Assembly (NCBI GenBank): GCA_016278725.1 | Contig: JADQBG010000004.1 | Span: forward strand, 1-64,000 | Direction: 5' to 3' | Length of the DNA stretch: 64,000 nucleotides | DNA from: Actinomycetota bacterium | Lineage (GTDB): Bacteria > Actinomycetota > Thermoleophilia > RBG-16-64-13 | Part shown: positions 30,410 through 40,006 of the stretch, in pieces | How the letters are laid out: every line of letters begins with the position of its first letter | Numbering within the stretch: the stretch's first letter is position 1 | Position numbers and translations under genes: made by a program | Notes under the pieces: model-generated | The model's database searches: none | Seen by the model: only the letters and a program-made list of their open reading frames with translations | What the model was told of the DNA's origin: nothing

Positions 30410-32617
30410 TTGTACAGTGCCTCCCTGGCGAGGGCCGCGGCCAGGGGCGCAAGCGCACGAAGGGAATTCCGCGAGTTGTCACGACTGACAGAACTTCTCC
30501 GTCAAGCACGTAAGGCCGACGAGCAACTGGGTGCCGACTTAGAAGCGGAAATCGCGACACTGCTCAAGCGCCGCACCTTCGGTCTCGTCTTCGAGCGTCA
30601 CGTTCCTGAAGCCGTCGAGCTGCCTGGCCGCTCAGTGCGGCGCGGCGACAAGGTACGTGTCCTGCCGTCTCGTGGCGAGACCTGGGCCGGGGACCAGCGT
30701 CTTTGGCGAGTAGAGCGCGTTCAACGGGTGGACGGTGCACGGGAGGCCCACGTTTGGGAGCTTGATGCGGAGGAGCCAGAGACCCAAGTCGTTGCTGTTG
30801 ATGATGTCGTCGTCGTGGCGGAGTTCAAGGACCGGCTCTATCCGGGGCTAGTGGAGACCGGCAGAGTTGAGCGAGGCGGTGACAAGCCCTTTCACACGGT
30901 CATCAACGCGGAGAACTTCCATGCCCTCCAGATGTTGACTTACACCCACCGGGGCCGAGTAGACGCCATCTATATCGATCCGCCTTACAACTCGGGCGCA
31001 AAGGACTGGAAGTACAATAACGATTACGTAGAGGGTGATGACGACTACCGACACTCGAAATGGTTGGCTTTCATGGAGAGAAGGCTGAATATTGCCCAGG
31101 AGTTGCTCGACCCTGACGATTCAGTCCTGATTGTCACCATTGACGAGAAGGAAGTACACCGCCTGGCCCTGCTCTTAGAGCAGATGTTTCCCGACGCCGG
31201 TATACAAATGGTCAGTTCACAGATCAATCCTGCTAACGTGGCCCGTCGTGGTGGTTTCGGACGCAACGATGAGTACTTGTTTTTCGTCATGATAGGAAAG
31301 GCTTTCCCGCAGAGGGTACGGTTGGGGGATGACTGGGTCTCCGGGAAAGGCAGAACTTTCACCGGCAAGGTACGTTGGGACCTTCTTCGGCGCTCCGGAA
31401 CAAATGCTCAACGCTCGGATAGGCCGAGGTTGTTTTACCCGATACTGGTGGACCCTGGAAGCAAGAGAGTCGTTGGAGCTGGCCCACACTTGTCGGCCGA
31501 ACAGACACCGGATGATTATCGACCTGACAATACTGACCTGATCCCAGTCTGGCCAATACGAAAGGATGGATCTCAAGGGAACTGGCAGTTGGGTCAGGCT
31601 GCACTTATGGAACATGTCGATCAAGGGCGAGTAAGACTAGGCGGTTCTGCGGATAAAGGGTACGTCGTGTACTACATCAAGGGAGGAGAATACGAAAAGA
31701 TACTGAGGGGAGATTACCCATTGCATGGGAGGAATCCCGACGGATCGCTGAATGTGGGTCACTCCTCAAGTGATGGGAATCTCGTAGTTCCAGGGACTCA
31801 GTGGAAGATTGCTTCTCACGACGCCACTCAGTATGGGTCCCGTTTGCTTTTACTCCTACTGCCCGGCCGTCCTTTCCCTTTCCCCAAGTCTCTGTATGCA
31901 GTCGAGGATGCGCTTCGATTCTTCGTTAATGACAAGCCTGAGGCAGTAATCCTCGACTTCTTCTCAGGCTCGGGCTCGACCGCTCACGCCGTCATGCGAC
32001 TAAATCATCAAGACCGCGGACGGCGCCAGTGCATCTCGGTCACCAATAATGAGGTGTCGGCTAACGAGCAGAAGGCTCTTAGAGCCAAAGGGCTTCGCTC
32101 AGGCGACCCGGAGTGGGAGCAATGGGGCATTAGCGACTACGTAACGAAGCCCCGCATTTGTGCCGCAATCACCGGAAATACTCCCGAAGGCCGACCGATA
32201 AAGGGCGCCTATAAGTTCGTGGACGAATTTCCCATGGCTGAAGGGTTCGAGGAGAACGCGGCATTTTTCACCCTGACGTACGAGGCTCCGCTACCGGTGA
32301 GACACCACCGGGCGTTTGACCGCATTGCGCCGATGCTTTGGATGCGCGCGGGGGCCCAGGGGCGGATGATCACCGACCTCGGAGAACATGGCTGGGACGT
32401 GGCCAACACCTATGGAGTACTGGAGAACCTTGACCGGGCGGCGGACTTCGTGGCCCGTGTCGTGGAGACCAATACTGTTCGAACGGTGTTTGTTGTGACG
32501 GATGACGAATCTGCATTCCAAATGGTGTCCCGAGACCTCCCCAGCCGCGTTGTACCGGTCCAACTCTACGAGTCCTATCTCCATAACTTTGAGATCGACA
32601 CGGCTCGGAGCCACTGA
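30410..32617 (+). CDS. Type III restriction-modification methyltransferase (Mod)
   Basis: A 735-residue site-specific N6-adenine methyltransferase. Motif IV DPPYN (190-194) precedes motif I FFSGSGST (~515), the beta-class order of Mod subunits. The N-terminal 60 residues are an Arg/Glu-rich helix, and the C-terminal region (~590-735) fits the subunit-contact domain. Mod recognises the DNA site for both methylation and restriction. The TTG start at 30410 has no good ribosome site, so the true start may lie upstream past a frameshift or further inside at RRE/LSRL. It overlaps the res gene by one base (TGATG). Confidence 0.92.
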   Translation: MYSASLARAAARGASARREFRELSRLTELLRQARKADEQLGADLEAEIATLLKRRTFGLVFERHVPEAVELPGRSVRRGDKVRVLPSRGETWAGDQRLWRVERVQRVDGAREAHVWELDAEEPETQVVAVDDVVVVAEFKDRLYPGLVETGRVERGGDKPFHTVINAENFHALQMLTYTHRGRVDAIYIDPPYNSGAKDWKYNNDYVEGDDDYRHSKWLAFMERRLNIAQELLDPDDSVLIVTIDEKEVHRLALLLEQMFPDAGIQMVSSQINPANVARRGGFGRNDEYLFFVMIGKAFPQRVRLGDDWVSGKGRTFTGKVRWDLLRRSGTNAQRSDRPRLFYPILVDPGSKRVVGAGPHLSAEQTPDDYRPDNTDLIPVWPIRKDGSQGNWQLGQAALMEHVDQGRVRLGGSADKGYVVYYIKGGEYEKILRGDYPLHGRNPDGSLNVGHSSSDGNLVVPGTQWKIASHDATQYGSRLLLLLLPGRPFPFPKSLYAVEDALRFFVNDKPEAVILDFFSGSGSTAHAVMRLNHQDRGRRQCISVTNNEVSANEQKALRAKGLRSGDPEWEQWGISDYVTKPRICAAITGNTPEGRPIKGAYKFVDEFPMAEGFEENAAFFTLTYEAPLPVRHHRAFDRIAPMLWMRAGAQGRMITDLGEHGWDVANTYGVLENLDRAADFVARVVETNTVRTVFVVTDDESAFQMVSRDLPSRVVPVQLYESYLHNFEIDTARSH

Positions 32618-35196
32618 TGCGCTACACCTTGAAGGACTATCAGGTCGATGCGGTCCGAGAGGTACTGACCAACCTCCGGAAGGCTCGAACCTACTATCAC
32701 TTGGAGAATGACTGCACATCATTCTCACTGAGCGCGACTACCGGCGCCGGCAAAACTGTCATGGCCGCTGCCATCGTCGAGGCGCTTTTCTTCGGTTCCG
32801 ACGAGTTTGACTTTCCTGCCGATCCCGGCGCGGTCGTTCTCTGGTTCTCGGACAGTCCTGACCTCAATGAGCAATCTCGGGCACGGCTGCAGGTAGCGGC
32901 GAGTGAGTTGGACTCACGATTACGGGTCATTGGGACGACCTTCTCGGAGCCCTCGCTTCGTCCCGGGAACGTCTACTTCTTAAACACCCAGAAACTCAGC
33001 AAGAACTCGCGTCTTGTGCGGGGAGAAACGAACCCGTCGGAGCAGGAACGGCTCTTCCGTCCTCGTCCGGACGAAGTTCAGTCTACGATCTTCGATGTGA
33101 TCACCAACACCATCGAGAACGAGGAACTCACCCTGTACTTTGTGCTGGACGAGGCCCACCGCGGTATGGGCACCGCCTTGAAGGAACGCTCCACCATCGT
33201 GCAGCGGCTTATCAACGGTCAGGGCTCGGTGCCGCCCATGCCCGTGGTGTTTGGCATCTCGGCCACGGTCGAGCGCTTTGACGCGGCTATGAAGGACGCC
33301 AAGGGTCGGACAGCCCTGCCCTCGGTCGAGGTCGACTCAGGGCTCGTGCAGGCGTCGGGCCTCTTGAAGGACGACATCGTGCTGTCCATTCCCGCCGAGG
33401 AGGGCGTCTTCGACACCGTGCTCCTTACACGGGCTGTCGATAAGGTTCGGGCTTCCACGGCGGCTTGGCAGGCGTACGCCGATGAGCAGGAGGAGGCCGA
33501 TCCTGTCGTACCGCTGCTTGTGGTGCAGGTCGGCGACAAGCCGTCCCAGGAGACCCTTGTGCGGGCGCTTGACACCATCTACCAAGCATGGCCAGAGCTT
33601 CCCACTGAAGCGGTGGCGAACGTCTTTGGAGAGCACCAGGACCTAATCGTGGGTCAGCAGTCCGTCCCGTACATCGAGCCGCAGCGCGTGCAAGACGCCG
33701 CCCACGTGCGCATACTCCTGGCAAAGTCAGCCATCTCGACCGGATGGGACTGTCCCCGAGCTGAGGTGCTGGTGTCCTTCCGGCAGGCGGCGGACAAGAC
33801 CCACATCACGCAACTGCTCGGCCGAATGATCCGAACGCCGCTGGCCCGGCGTATCCCGGGTAACGAACTGCTTAACTCCGTTGACTGCCTGCTGCCGTTC
33901 TTTGACCGCAAGACCGCGACGAGCGTCGCGACGATGCTGATGAAGGGCGCCACCTCAAAGGACGACGCAGATGAGGGTGCCGGCGGCGGCGAGGGACGGC
34001 GAGTGCTCTTCGACCCAGTGGAGCTCCATCCGATCCCGGAGATCTCGGAGGAGGTCTGGGAACGCTTCGCCGCGCTCCCCTCGGTGAGCATTCCCAGGAA
34101 GGACGTGAAGCCGGTTCGCAGGCTAACCGCTCTTGCAACCGCCCTCTCGAAGGACGGGTTGGTCGAGGACGCGGTGGCGGAGGCGCACAAGCGACTACAT
34201 AAGGCGCTTGACGGGCGAGCCGTTCAGTACGATGAGAAGGTCGCCAAGGCCCGTGAGGACGTGCTTACGATGCAAGGCGAGGAAGCCCGGGGTCGAATCG
34301 GAGTCGGCATCTCTTATAGGTCTTTTTCGGAAAGCGCCGACCCTCGGGCCATAGAAGACTCCTATCGGGCGGCGGCGCGGGTCCTCAGCCCCGCGCTGTG
34401 CTCTTCCTACGTCGACCACCTGGTTGGAGAAGAAGGGGAAGATGACGACCTTCTGGAGGCTCACATCACCGTCGCTGCCCTCGGTCTGGTGCCTGAGATC
34501 GCCGAGGCGATTGAAGCAGAGGCCGACGACATCGCCCGAGCCTGGCTAGCCGAGACGCGGGTGGCACGCAAAGGCCTTACCGATGAGAGGCAGGCCGAGT
34601 ACGATCGGCTGGAAGGGATGTCCACCCAGCCCGAGCGCATCTCGCTGACCCAGCCGAAAGCCGCGCAGGCGGACACGAAAGCCCGTCACCCGGACGGCAC
34701 CGAGACCGTCCTCCCGACGCGGGAAATGCACCTCATGGCGGCCGACGACGGTACGTTCCCGATCGACCTGAACAGTTGGGAGCAGCAGGTGCTCGACTCT
34801 GAGATGGCCCGGGCCGGCTTCAAGGGCTGGTATCGCAACCCCGCGCGGGCAACCAAGGAGTCCCTGGCCATCGCCTACAAGGATTCATGCGGGGACTGGA
34901 AGGCGCTCCGTCCCGACTTCATCTTCTTCACGGCAAGTCACGATGGCACGGTGGTGGCCGACCTGGTAGATCCGCACAGTCATCACCTCGCGGACGCTCT
35001 TGCCAAGCTGAAGGGTCTCGCGGATTTCGCGGAAACGTATGGCGCGGAGTTCCGGCGCATCGAGTCGGTGGCCGAAATCGACGGGGCACTGCGCGTCCTT
35101 GATCTCACCCGGCCAAAGATCCGCCAGGCGATCCGGGAGGCTGCGGCGGCCAAGGACCTCTACGCCGAGGACTCAGGCGTCTCGAGCGCTTACTGA
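32617..35196 (+). CDS. Type III restriction enzyme helicase-nuclease (Res)
   Basis: An 859-residue SF2 helicase with nuclease end. SATTGAGKT (39-47) is Walker A, VLDEAHRG (~176) is the DEAH box, and GISATVERF is motif III. STGWDCPRAEVLVSFRQ and TQLLGRMIRTP are motifs V and VI. The C-terminal RPDFIFF...VVADLVDPHSHHLADALAKLKG fits a PD-(D/E)xK-type nuclease with Asp and Lys residues. With Mod it cuts DNA bearing two unmodified head-to-head sites. All motifs are intact, so the system looks functional. Confidence 0.92.
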   Translation: MRYTLKDYQVDAVREVLTNLRKARTYYHLENDCTSFSLSATTGAGKTVMAAAIVEALFFGSDEFDFPADPGAVVLWFSDSPDLNEQSRARLQVAASELDSRLRVIGTTFSEPSLRPGNVYFLNTQKLSKNSRLVRGETNPSEQERLFRPRPDEVQSTIFDVITNTIENEELTLYFVLDEAHRGMGTALKERSTIVQRLINGQGSVPPMPVVFGISATVERFDAAMKDAKGRTALPSVEVDSGLVQASGLLKDDIVLSIPAEEGVFDTVLLTRAVDKVRASTAAWQAYADEQEEADPVVPLLVVQVGDKPSQETLVRALDTIYQAWPELPTEAVANVFGEHQDLIVGQQSVPYIEPQRVQDAAHVRILLAKSAISTGWDCPRAEVLVSFRQAADKTHITQLLGRMIRTPLARRIPGNELLNSVDCLLPFFDRKTATSVATMLMKGATSKDDADEGAGGGEGRRVLFDPVELHPIPEISEEVWERFAALPSVSIPRKDVKPVRRLTALATALSKDGLVEDAVAEAHKRLHKALDGRAVQYDEKVAKAREDVLTMQGEEARGRIGVGISYRSFSESADPRAIEDSYRAAARVLSPALCSSYVDHLVGEEGEDDDLLEAHITVAALGLVPEIAEAIEAEADDIARAWLAETRVARKGLTDERQAEYDRLEGMSTQPERISLTQPKAAQADTKARHPDGTETVLPTREMHLMAADDGTFPIDLNSWEQQVLDSEMARAGFKGWYRNPARATKESLAIAYKDSCGDWKALRPDFIFFTASHDGTVVADLVDPHSHHLADALAKLKGLADFAETYGAEFRRIESVAEIDGALRVLDLTRPKIRQAIREAAAAKDLYAEDSGVSSAY

Positions 35197-35250
35197 TCGT
35201 TGGAGTCATATAGTCGGGCGCTTGCTGGCTGAAAGGGAGGTCCGTTTCGA

Positions 35251-35765
35251 GTGAATGATGCAGCGATGATACCGAGGTGGTGCTGGTACACCGGCATGTT
35301 CCTGTACGCGGCGGATAGAGAGCGGCTTCAGGCACCGAAGAAGCCGATTGAGCTTGTCTTCCAGGATTTCTTACAGGAGCAGGGCTTGTCGGAAGATTCG
35401 GGCTTTCAACTTCGCAACCAAGGGCTTACGTTAATGATGGCCTACGGTCTACTTGTACTGCCGCGAGCGTTACAGCAAGACTCTCAACCTATATTTGCCT
35501 TTCAAGCTAGAGATAAGTTCGTATTCGAGATTGATGATGACGAGACGGAGTCCCACGGCGGAAGATTCTTGCGCGCTATGCGTAACGCTTTAAGCCACAG
35601 TAATATTTCGATAACAGTCCCTTCCAATACAGATGATCCAAACTCGTGGGTATTCTGGGACGAGAAACACGGTTCGGGAAATGTTCGTTTAAGGTATCAA
35701 CGTCATGGTCGGGGTTTAGCCAATTCTTGGACGAGGTCGCTCGCTACTACATAACTCCCACCTAG
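35251..35765 (+). pseudogene. HEPN-like (pEK499_p136-type) gene with C-terminal frameshift
   Basis: The GTG start has AGGGAGG upstream and the first 150 residues form a helical protein with FLRAMRNALSHSN, an R-x4-H HEPN motif of RNase-type domains. In the G run near 35711-35714 the frame must change to keep the expected end, FSQFLDEVARYYITPT with stop at 35765; the undisturbed frame stops at 35754 with an unrelated tail. One missing G explains it. HEPN proteins are commonly RNA-cutting toxins or defence effectors. It directly follows the R-M genes. Confidence 0.65.
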
Positions 35766-36057
35766 GCAATCACACGAGGCAAAGCACTCCTCCCCTGGGA
35801 GAAGGTGGCTCCGGAAAATGGTTGCACGGCCGAAGAGCGGGTGGTCTCGCCTCCTGGTTTGATTAGTGGAGACATGGAAATGCGGAGCCGTGGGTCGGTC
35901 GGCCGGAGAGAGGGAGGCTTATTCGACCGATCCTCCAGCGTCGGATCTGACCGTCACCCCCTCGTCTTCCACCGCCAAATTGGCTGCCTATATAGTTCTG
36001 ACAAGGCACGTCCGATAACGGATATCGAGATAACACTCTTGGGAGGAGGTTGCACCG

Positions 36058-36870
36058 TTGGGACGAGTCCATGAACCGCGGGCGCAGGCCAGGGAAGCTG
36101 CTGTGGTCGGATCTCAGCGTGCAGGAGGAACCGTCTCCCTGGATGTCTTCTTGCTCGGAGCAGCAAGCCTCGTCGCGGTCTTCGTGGCATACCAGGTCGA
36201 CCTCTTTGAAATCCTTGCCGACTTCAGCAGGGCCCACGAGCAGTGGGAGCTTGACGAGATCTTCTCGTCGCTGATCGCATTCTCGCTTTTCGTCAGCGTC
36301 TTCGCAGTTAACGAAGTCCGCAGCCTTCATGCGGAGGTTGCGGAGCGTCGACGGCTGGAGGCGGAACTGCGCGAACTCGCCTTCTACGACCCTCTTACTC
36401 AGCTGCCCAACCGTCGTCTCGCGCTCGAACTAGCTGAACTAGAACTTCGCCACGCGGCAAGAGAGGGCACCCGGCTTGCCGTCGTCTTCGTAGACGTGGA
36501 CGACTTCAAGGAGGTCAATGACTCCTTCGGCCATGACACCGGCGATCAAGTACTGATGGACATTGCTCAGAGCCTCTCCCGGTCCGTGAGGGAGTCGGAT
36601 GTCGTGGGCCGCCTAGCGGGTGACGAGTTCGTGGTCATACTGGCGGGACTAGAGACGGAAGAAGATGCTGAACTGGCTGCGAGGAAGGTTGTCGGAGGGG
36701 TCACTCACGACCTCCTCGGAAGGGAAGATCTGCCGGTTAAGCTAAGCGCTGGAATTGCCACCTATCCTGAGGCCGGAGGAAGCGTGGATGCGCTCCTGCG
36801 CGCGGCAGATGAGGAGATGTATGCCGCAAAGCGGCAAAAGGAGGCGCGGACCGCTTCACAGGCGGACTGA
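36058..36870 (+). CDS. Membrane diguanylate cyclase (GGDEF domain)
   Basis: A 270-residue protein with two N-terminal membrane helices (about 27-47 and 68-85), a short linker helix and a GGDEF domain (from about 105). FYDPLTQLPNRR, VDVDDFKEVNDSFGHDTGDQ, and the active-site loop AGDEFV (Gly1 replaced by Ala, common in active enzymes) are visible. It makes c-di-GMP from GTP. No RxxD inhibitory site is obvious. The start TTG lies after GGAGGAGG. It faces the same way as the HD-GYP phosphodiesterase at 42372, so the element carries both synthesis and breakdown. Confidence 0.9.
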   Translation: MGRVHEPRAQAREAAVVGSQRAGGTVSLDVFLLGAASLVAVFVAYQVDLFEILADFSRAHEQWELDEIFSSLIAFSLFVSVFAVNEVRSLHAEVAERRRLEAELRELAFYDPLTQLPNRRLALELAELELRHAAREGTRLAVVFVDVDDFKEVNDSFGHDTGDQVLMDIAQSLSRSVRESDVVGRLAGDEFVVILAGLETEEDAELAARKVVGGVTHDLLGREDLPVKLSAGIATYPEAGGSVDALLRAADEEMYAAKRQKEARTASQAD

Positions 36871-37778
36871 GCCATTTCGTCAGATCGAAGGGGGTCGAAT
36901 CCATTTGTTCTGACGGGTCGGGGGATAGCCGGGTCCGCTAGTCGAGCGAAAGCTCATGGCCTTGGCGCAAGAGTTTCTCGCGAACCAGGTGCGGATCGAG
37001 CGCAAGCGGCGAGACCTCGTAACGTTCCGCCAGCGCGACGGCAACTCCCTTCGCACCCGCGCTCCCCAGGGGCGCTCCGATCCGGGGGAGTGAGGAGGAG
37101 GTCTAGGCCCTGCTGGACCAAGCTGGCAGCGGAACAATATCGCCAAGCAGCTGCACGCGAGCGCAAGGGACGTCTCTGGGCTGCTCGCCGAGGTGGGCTA
37201 GCGGTATCCGAACAGAATTCGGCCGGTTTGTGGCAGCCCCGCGGTACGCAGTCCCGGCCATTAGGGGCTCATACTTCGAGCCTTCAGTAGGTTCAGCCAC
37301 TTGGTCAGTTTGCCTTCGTCTGGTGGCGTCGCTTCCCGTGTGATTGTCACCCAGTAGTACTGATTGACCAGGTCGATGGGAGTGCCAGAACTACGTGGAG
37401 GTCAAAGGCTCGCCGATCATCGGTCGCCTGCCTCGAGACTGAGAGCCGCCGAACCCATCAATTATTCGGGGCGGTTCGCCGCGGGGGTCCAAGAACCGCG
37501 GCGATCCGCCGGAAGGAGCGCTTCTACGGAGAAGGCAACACTCCTACGCAAAAATTCCGTGAATTCCCTTGACTTGGCCGTATCCGATGAGTAGATATCT
37601 GCTTTTCAGAACGAATCTTCCTCAAGTTGTTCTCTTTCTCTGCCGATTGGGTGAGAGTAGAGAACGCTGAGCTTCTCTCATTGTCCCTTCTTGTGGGGGC
37701 GTCTTCGGTCTCGAGCAGAACCGGGGACGCCCCCGAGCATGTCCAGGAAAGGCGAGGAGCCGGCAGAGGGAGGCCAGG
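36871..37778. other. Degenerate region with gene remnants
   Basis: About 900 bases without an intact gene. On the minus strand 36938-37080 keeps the end of a PqqD-like frame, and about 37275-37385 keeps another short open stretch (LVNQYYWVTITREA...). The rest shows no signal. Remnants of this kind and the IS fragments further right mark this as a decayed junction. Confidence 0.5.
36938..37080 (-). pseudogene. PqqD-like fragment
   Basis: About 47 codons end in VAVALAERYEVSPLALDPHL, then REKLLRQGHELSLD and a stop. The pattern fits the C-terminal part of PqqD-type peptide-binding domains (an AERYxV helix, then a second helix ending QGHEL). The N-terminal half and any start are missing. PqqD proteins partner radical-SAM or lasso-peptide enzymes; none is left here. 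Confidence 0.35.
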
Positions 37779-37991
37779 ATGGTATTTGAGTGGCCACGCG
37801 TCGTGCCTTGGGAAGCTGAAGCCCCGGCGCTGGGAGCTTGCATCGTCTGCGGCCAGCCCCTGCCCGTCGAGGGTGAATCCGGTGAAACCCAAAGCGCCGT
37901 CGGGGAGTGCTTCCTGTGCCCCGAGCACGGACGCGAGCACCTTCTTGAGTGGTCCTCCGTCTCGAGGCACAACATCTTCTCAATCTGGTAG
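37779..37991 (+). CDS. Small Cys-rich protein
   Basis: A 70-residue frame with CIVC and CFLCPEH, which could bind one zinc. AGGGAGG lies just before the ATG, and the frame is followed by another small zinc-finger frame. No family recognised; the surroundings are decayed, so it may be a fragment. Confidence 0.35.
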   Translation: MVFEWPRVVPWEAEAPALGACIVCGQPLPVEGESGETQSAVGECFLCPEHGREHLLEWSSVSRHNIFSIW

Positions 37992-37994
37992 AGG

Positions 37995-38219
37995 GTGCTA
38001 AGGCCATACATGGTCTGCCCTTACTTTGCGGGCTCAGTACAGGAGAAAGGAAACCGGTGGCTGGCGTCTGCGGCAGAAGCGGCACCAGTACCCGTAGCCG
38101 CCATACCTTCCTGCCCCCGCTGCGGCTCGTCCATGGTTCGACGGCGGAGTAAGTACGGCCCCTTCTGGGGCTGCTCTAGCTTCCCCGACTGCGGTGGAAC
38201 GCATCCGATCTCGCCATAG
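37995..38219 (+). CDS. Small protein with topoisomerase-type C4 zinc finger
   Basis: The C-terminal 35 residues form a typical zf-C4_Topoisom unit: CPRCGSSMVRRRSKYGPFWG, then Cys and DCGG. This finger occurs at the end of topoisomerase I and of several nuclease-like proteins. The N-terminal 35 residues are unlike any domain, so it is probably a remnant of a longer gene. GTG at 37995 or ATG at 38010 could start it. Confidence 0.45.
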   Translation: MLRPYMVCPYFAGSVQEKGNRWLASAAEAAPVPVAAIPSCPRCGSSMVRRRSKYGPFWGCSSFPDCGGTHPISP

Positions 38220-38221
38220 TG

Positions 38222-38345
38222 TTATGCCTCTCAGTTCCTCGTGGCGATCTCTGAGCGAGATGCGCACGCTGACACGCCGGCCGACGACACCCGGCGGGAC
38301 CGAGTAGTCGGCGCTGCCTGAGTGGACGAAGGCGTCCTTTCTCAC
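38222..38345 (-). pseudogene. IS21-type transposase (IstA) fragment
   Basis: On the minus strand RKDAFVHSGSADYSVPPGVV followed by GRRVSVRISLRD fits the Mu-transposase-C region of IstA (core of the YSVP...VG..V.VR type). Both ends are missing. Confidence 0.5.
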
Positions 38346-38430
38346 GCGGGTCTGCGTGCGGCGATCGGTGTCGGGCAGCGGATCGGGCAGCGCGGCGAGA
38401 AAGGCTCTTTGGAGCAGGAGGTGTCTAGCA

Positions 38431-38617
38431 TTGGGACAGACCCGACCACCTACCCGCCTGAGCTCAAGCGCCGAATCGTGGAGCTTCCCCCCGCGGGCGT
38501 TTCATTCCGGAGCTGGCACAAGGGTTCGAGCCCTCTGACGTCACGATCAAGGAGTGGGTGAAACAGGCTGAGGAGTATGAAGACCTGCGCAACAAGGAGC
38601 TGCGAGACCGATTGTAG
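38431..38617 (+). pseudogene. IS3-type OrfA fragment, frameshifted
   Basis: The frame TYPPELKRRIVELPPAGVSF breaks, and continues in another frame as FEPSDVTIKEWVKQAEEYED to the stop at 38617. Together they match the helix-turn-helix OrfA of IS3 elements. No OrfB or terminal repeat accompanies it. Confidence 0.6.
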
Positions 38618-38866
38618 ATATTTCTGATATTTGCTCGAGTCCGGTCGTTCGCCTGTGGATCGATGGCTTCTATCGAAAGGAGAAGCTATCTGATACGGTT
38701 ATCTATGCGGTCGTTGGACGATGCCCGTCCGATGCTCGCTGCTCGACCGAGGGGAAACATGTGCTGCGCTCGCGATCGGGGCTGGTGGGCAGGCGAGGCA
38801 GGCTGCGTCACCGGGCTGAGGGGCACCGCCCGGACATATCGAGCACTTTGGGGGTCTGATCCACTC

Positions 38867-40006
38867 ATGAGCACCCACACGAACCTTCGCGTCCCACTCC
38901 TTCTGCTCCTAGTCTCCTTCGCATTCTTGGTCTTGCCGGGAGTGGCGTTCGCGGCCCAGCCGCCAGTGGACCTGGGAACCACCGAGAGCTTCGCTATCTT
39001 GGCTGGCTCCACCATCACGAACACCGGCTCGACCATCATCAGCGGCGATGCGGGCGGGAATGTCGGCCTCTATCCAGGTACGGCCTTCCCGGGGCAGGCG
39101 AGTGTTACCTTGAGCGGAGAGGTGCACCTGGCGGATGCCGTCGCGCAGGTAGCGAAGGACGACCTCGTGACCGCCTACAACGATGCGGCCGGCCGCACGC
39201 CGGTGACCACCATCCCGACCGAACTCGGGGGACAGACCTTGACGCCGGGCGTCTACGATTCTGCCTCAGGCACCTTCCAAATAACGGGCACTCTTACGCT
39301 CGACGCCCAGGGCGATCCTGACGCCGTCTTTGTGTTCCAGACAGCCTCTACACTTATCACTGCCTCGAACAGCACGGTGAACCTGCTCAACGAGGCCCGC
39401 TACTGCCGAATCTTCTGGAAGGTGGGGAGTTCTGCGACCTTGGGAACAGGCTCTCATTTCGTTGGGCACCTATTCGCGCTCACGTCCATCGCCGCTCAGA
39501 CCGGAGCAACGGTGCAGGGCCAGTTGTTGGCTCGAAACGGTGCGGTGACGCTGGACACCAATACCATCACCAACGGTCTCTGCGCCACCGTCGCAACATC
39601 GACCACGACCACGCTTGACGGCACGACCTCCACCACGCTTGACGGAGGACCTACCACGACGACCCCAGGGGGAACCTCCACCACCCTTGACGGAGGACCT
39701 ACCACGACGACCCCAGGGGGAACCTCCACCACGCTGGGCGGCGCGACTTCCACCACGCTGGGCGGCGCGACTTCCACCACGCTGGGGGGTGGAACTACCA
39801 CGACGTCACTCAGCGGAGGAACTACCACGACGGGAGCCACGACCACGACCACGGCCCCTTCGGACACCACGACCACCACAGCGCCTGGCAGAGGACAGTT
39901 TCCTTTTACCGGCCTGCCGTTGGCTAACGTATTCTTAGCGGGGGCCGCGTTGGTGTTGACCGGCGTAGCCGGCCGTTGGGTATTCAGCCAAAAGCTGCCC
40001 CGATAA
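38867..40006 (+). CDS. Secreted ice-binding-like (DUF3494) surface protein with PFTG anchor
   Basis: A 379-residue exported protein. It has a signal peptide (residues 8-30, ending AFA) and a DUF3494 beta-helix domain (about 35-240; VDLGTTESFAILAGSTITNT, ...GDAGGNVG, TPGVYDSASGTFQITGTLTL, AVFVFQTASTLIT). A Thr/Gly-rich repeat stalk follows (245-335), and the end is FPFTGLP plus a membrane helix and basic tail, a sortase-like sorting signal. Family members bind ice or act as adhesins that hold cells to surfaces. The stalk would project the domain beyond the wall. The ATG at 38867 is chosen because the signal peptide begins there. Confidence 0.88.
   Translation: MSTHTNLRVPLLLLLVSFAFLVLPGVAFAAQPPVDLGTTESFAILAGSTITNTGSTIISGDAGGNVGLYPGTAFPGQASVTLSGEVHLADAVAQVAKDDLVTAYNDAAGRTPVTTIPTELGGQTLTPGVYDSASGTFQITGTLTLDAQGDPDAVFVFQTASTLITASNSTVNLLNEARYCRIFWKVGSSATLGTGSHFVGHLFALTSIAAQTGATVQGQLLARNGAVTLDTNTITNGLCATVATSTTTTLDGTTSTTLDGGPTTTTPGGTSTTLDGGPTTTTPGGTSTTLGGATSTTLGGATSTTLGGGTTTTSLSGGTTTTGATTTTTAPSDTTTTTAPGRGQFPFTGLPLANVFLAGAALVLTGVAGRWVFSQKLPR
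39638..39802 (+). repeat. Tandem repeats encoding the Thr-rich stalk
   Basis: Two copies of a 48-base unit start at 39638 and 39686, and copies of a 24-base unit start at 39731, 39755 and 39779. They encode TSTTLDGGPTTTTPGG- and TSTTLGGA-type blocks. Near-identical copies suggest recent expansion and length variation. Confidence 0.85.

Noticed and set aside
39638-39802. CRISPR array
   Set aside because: The repeats are contiguous and lie in frame within a coding sequence, without spacers; no cas genes are in the window.
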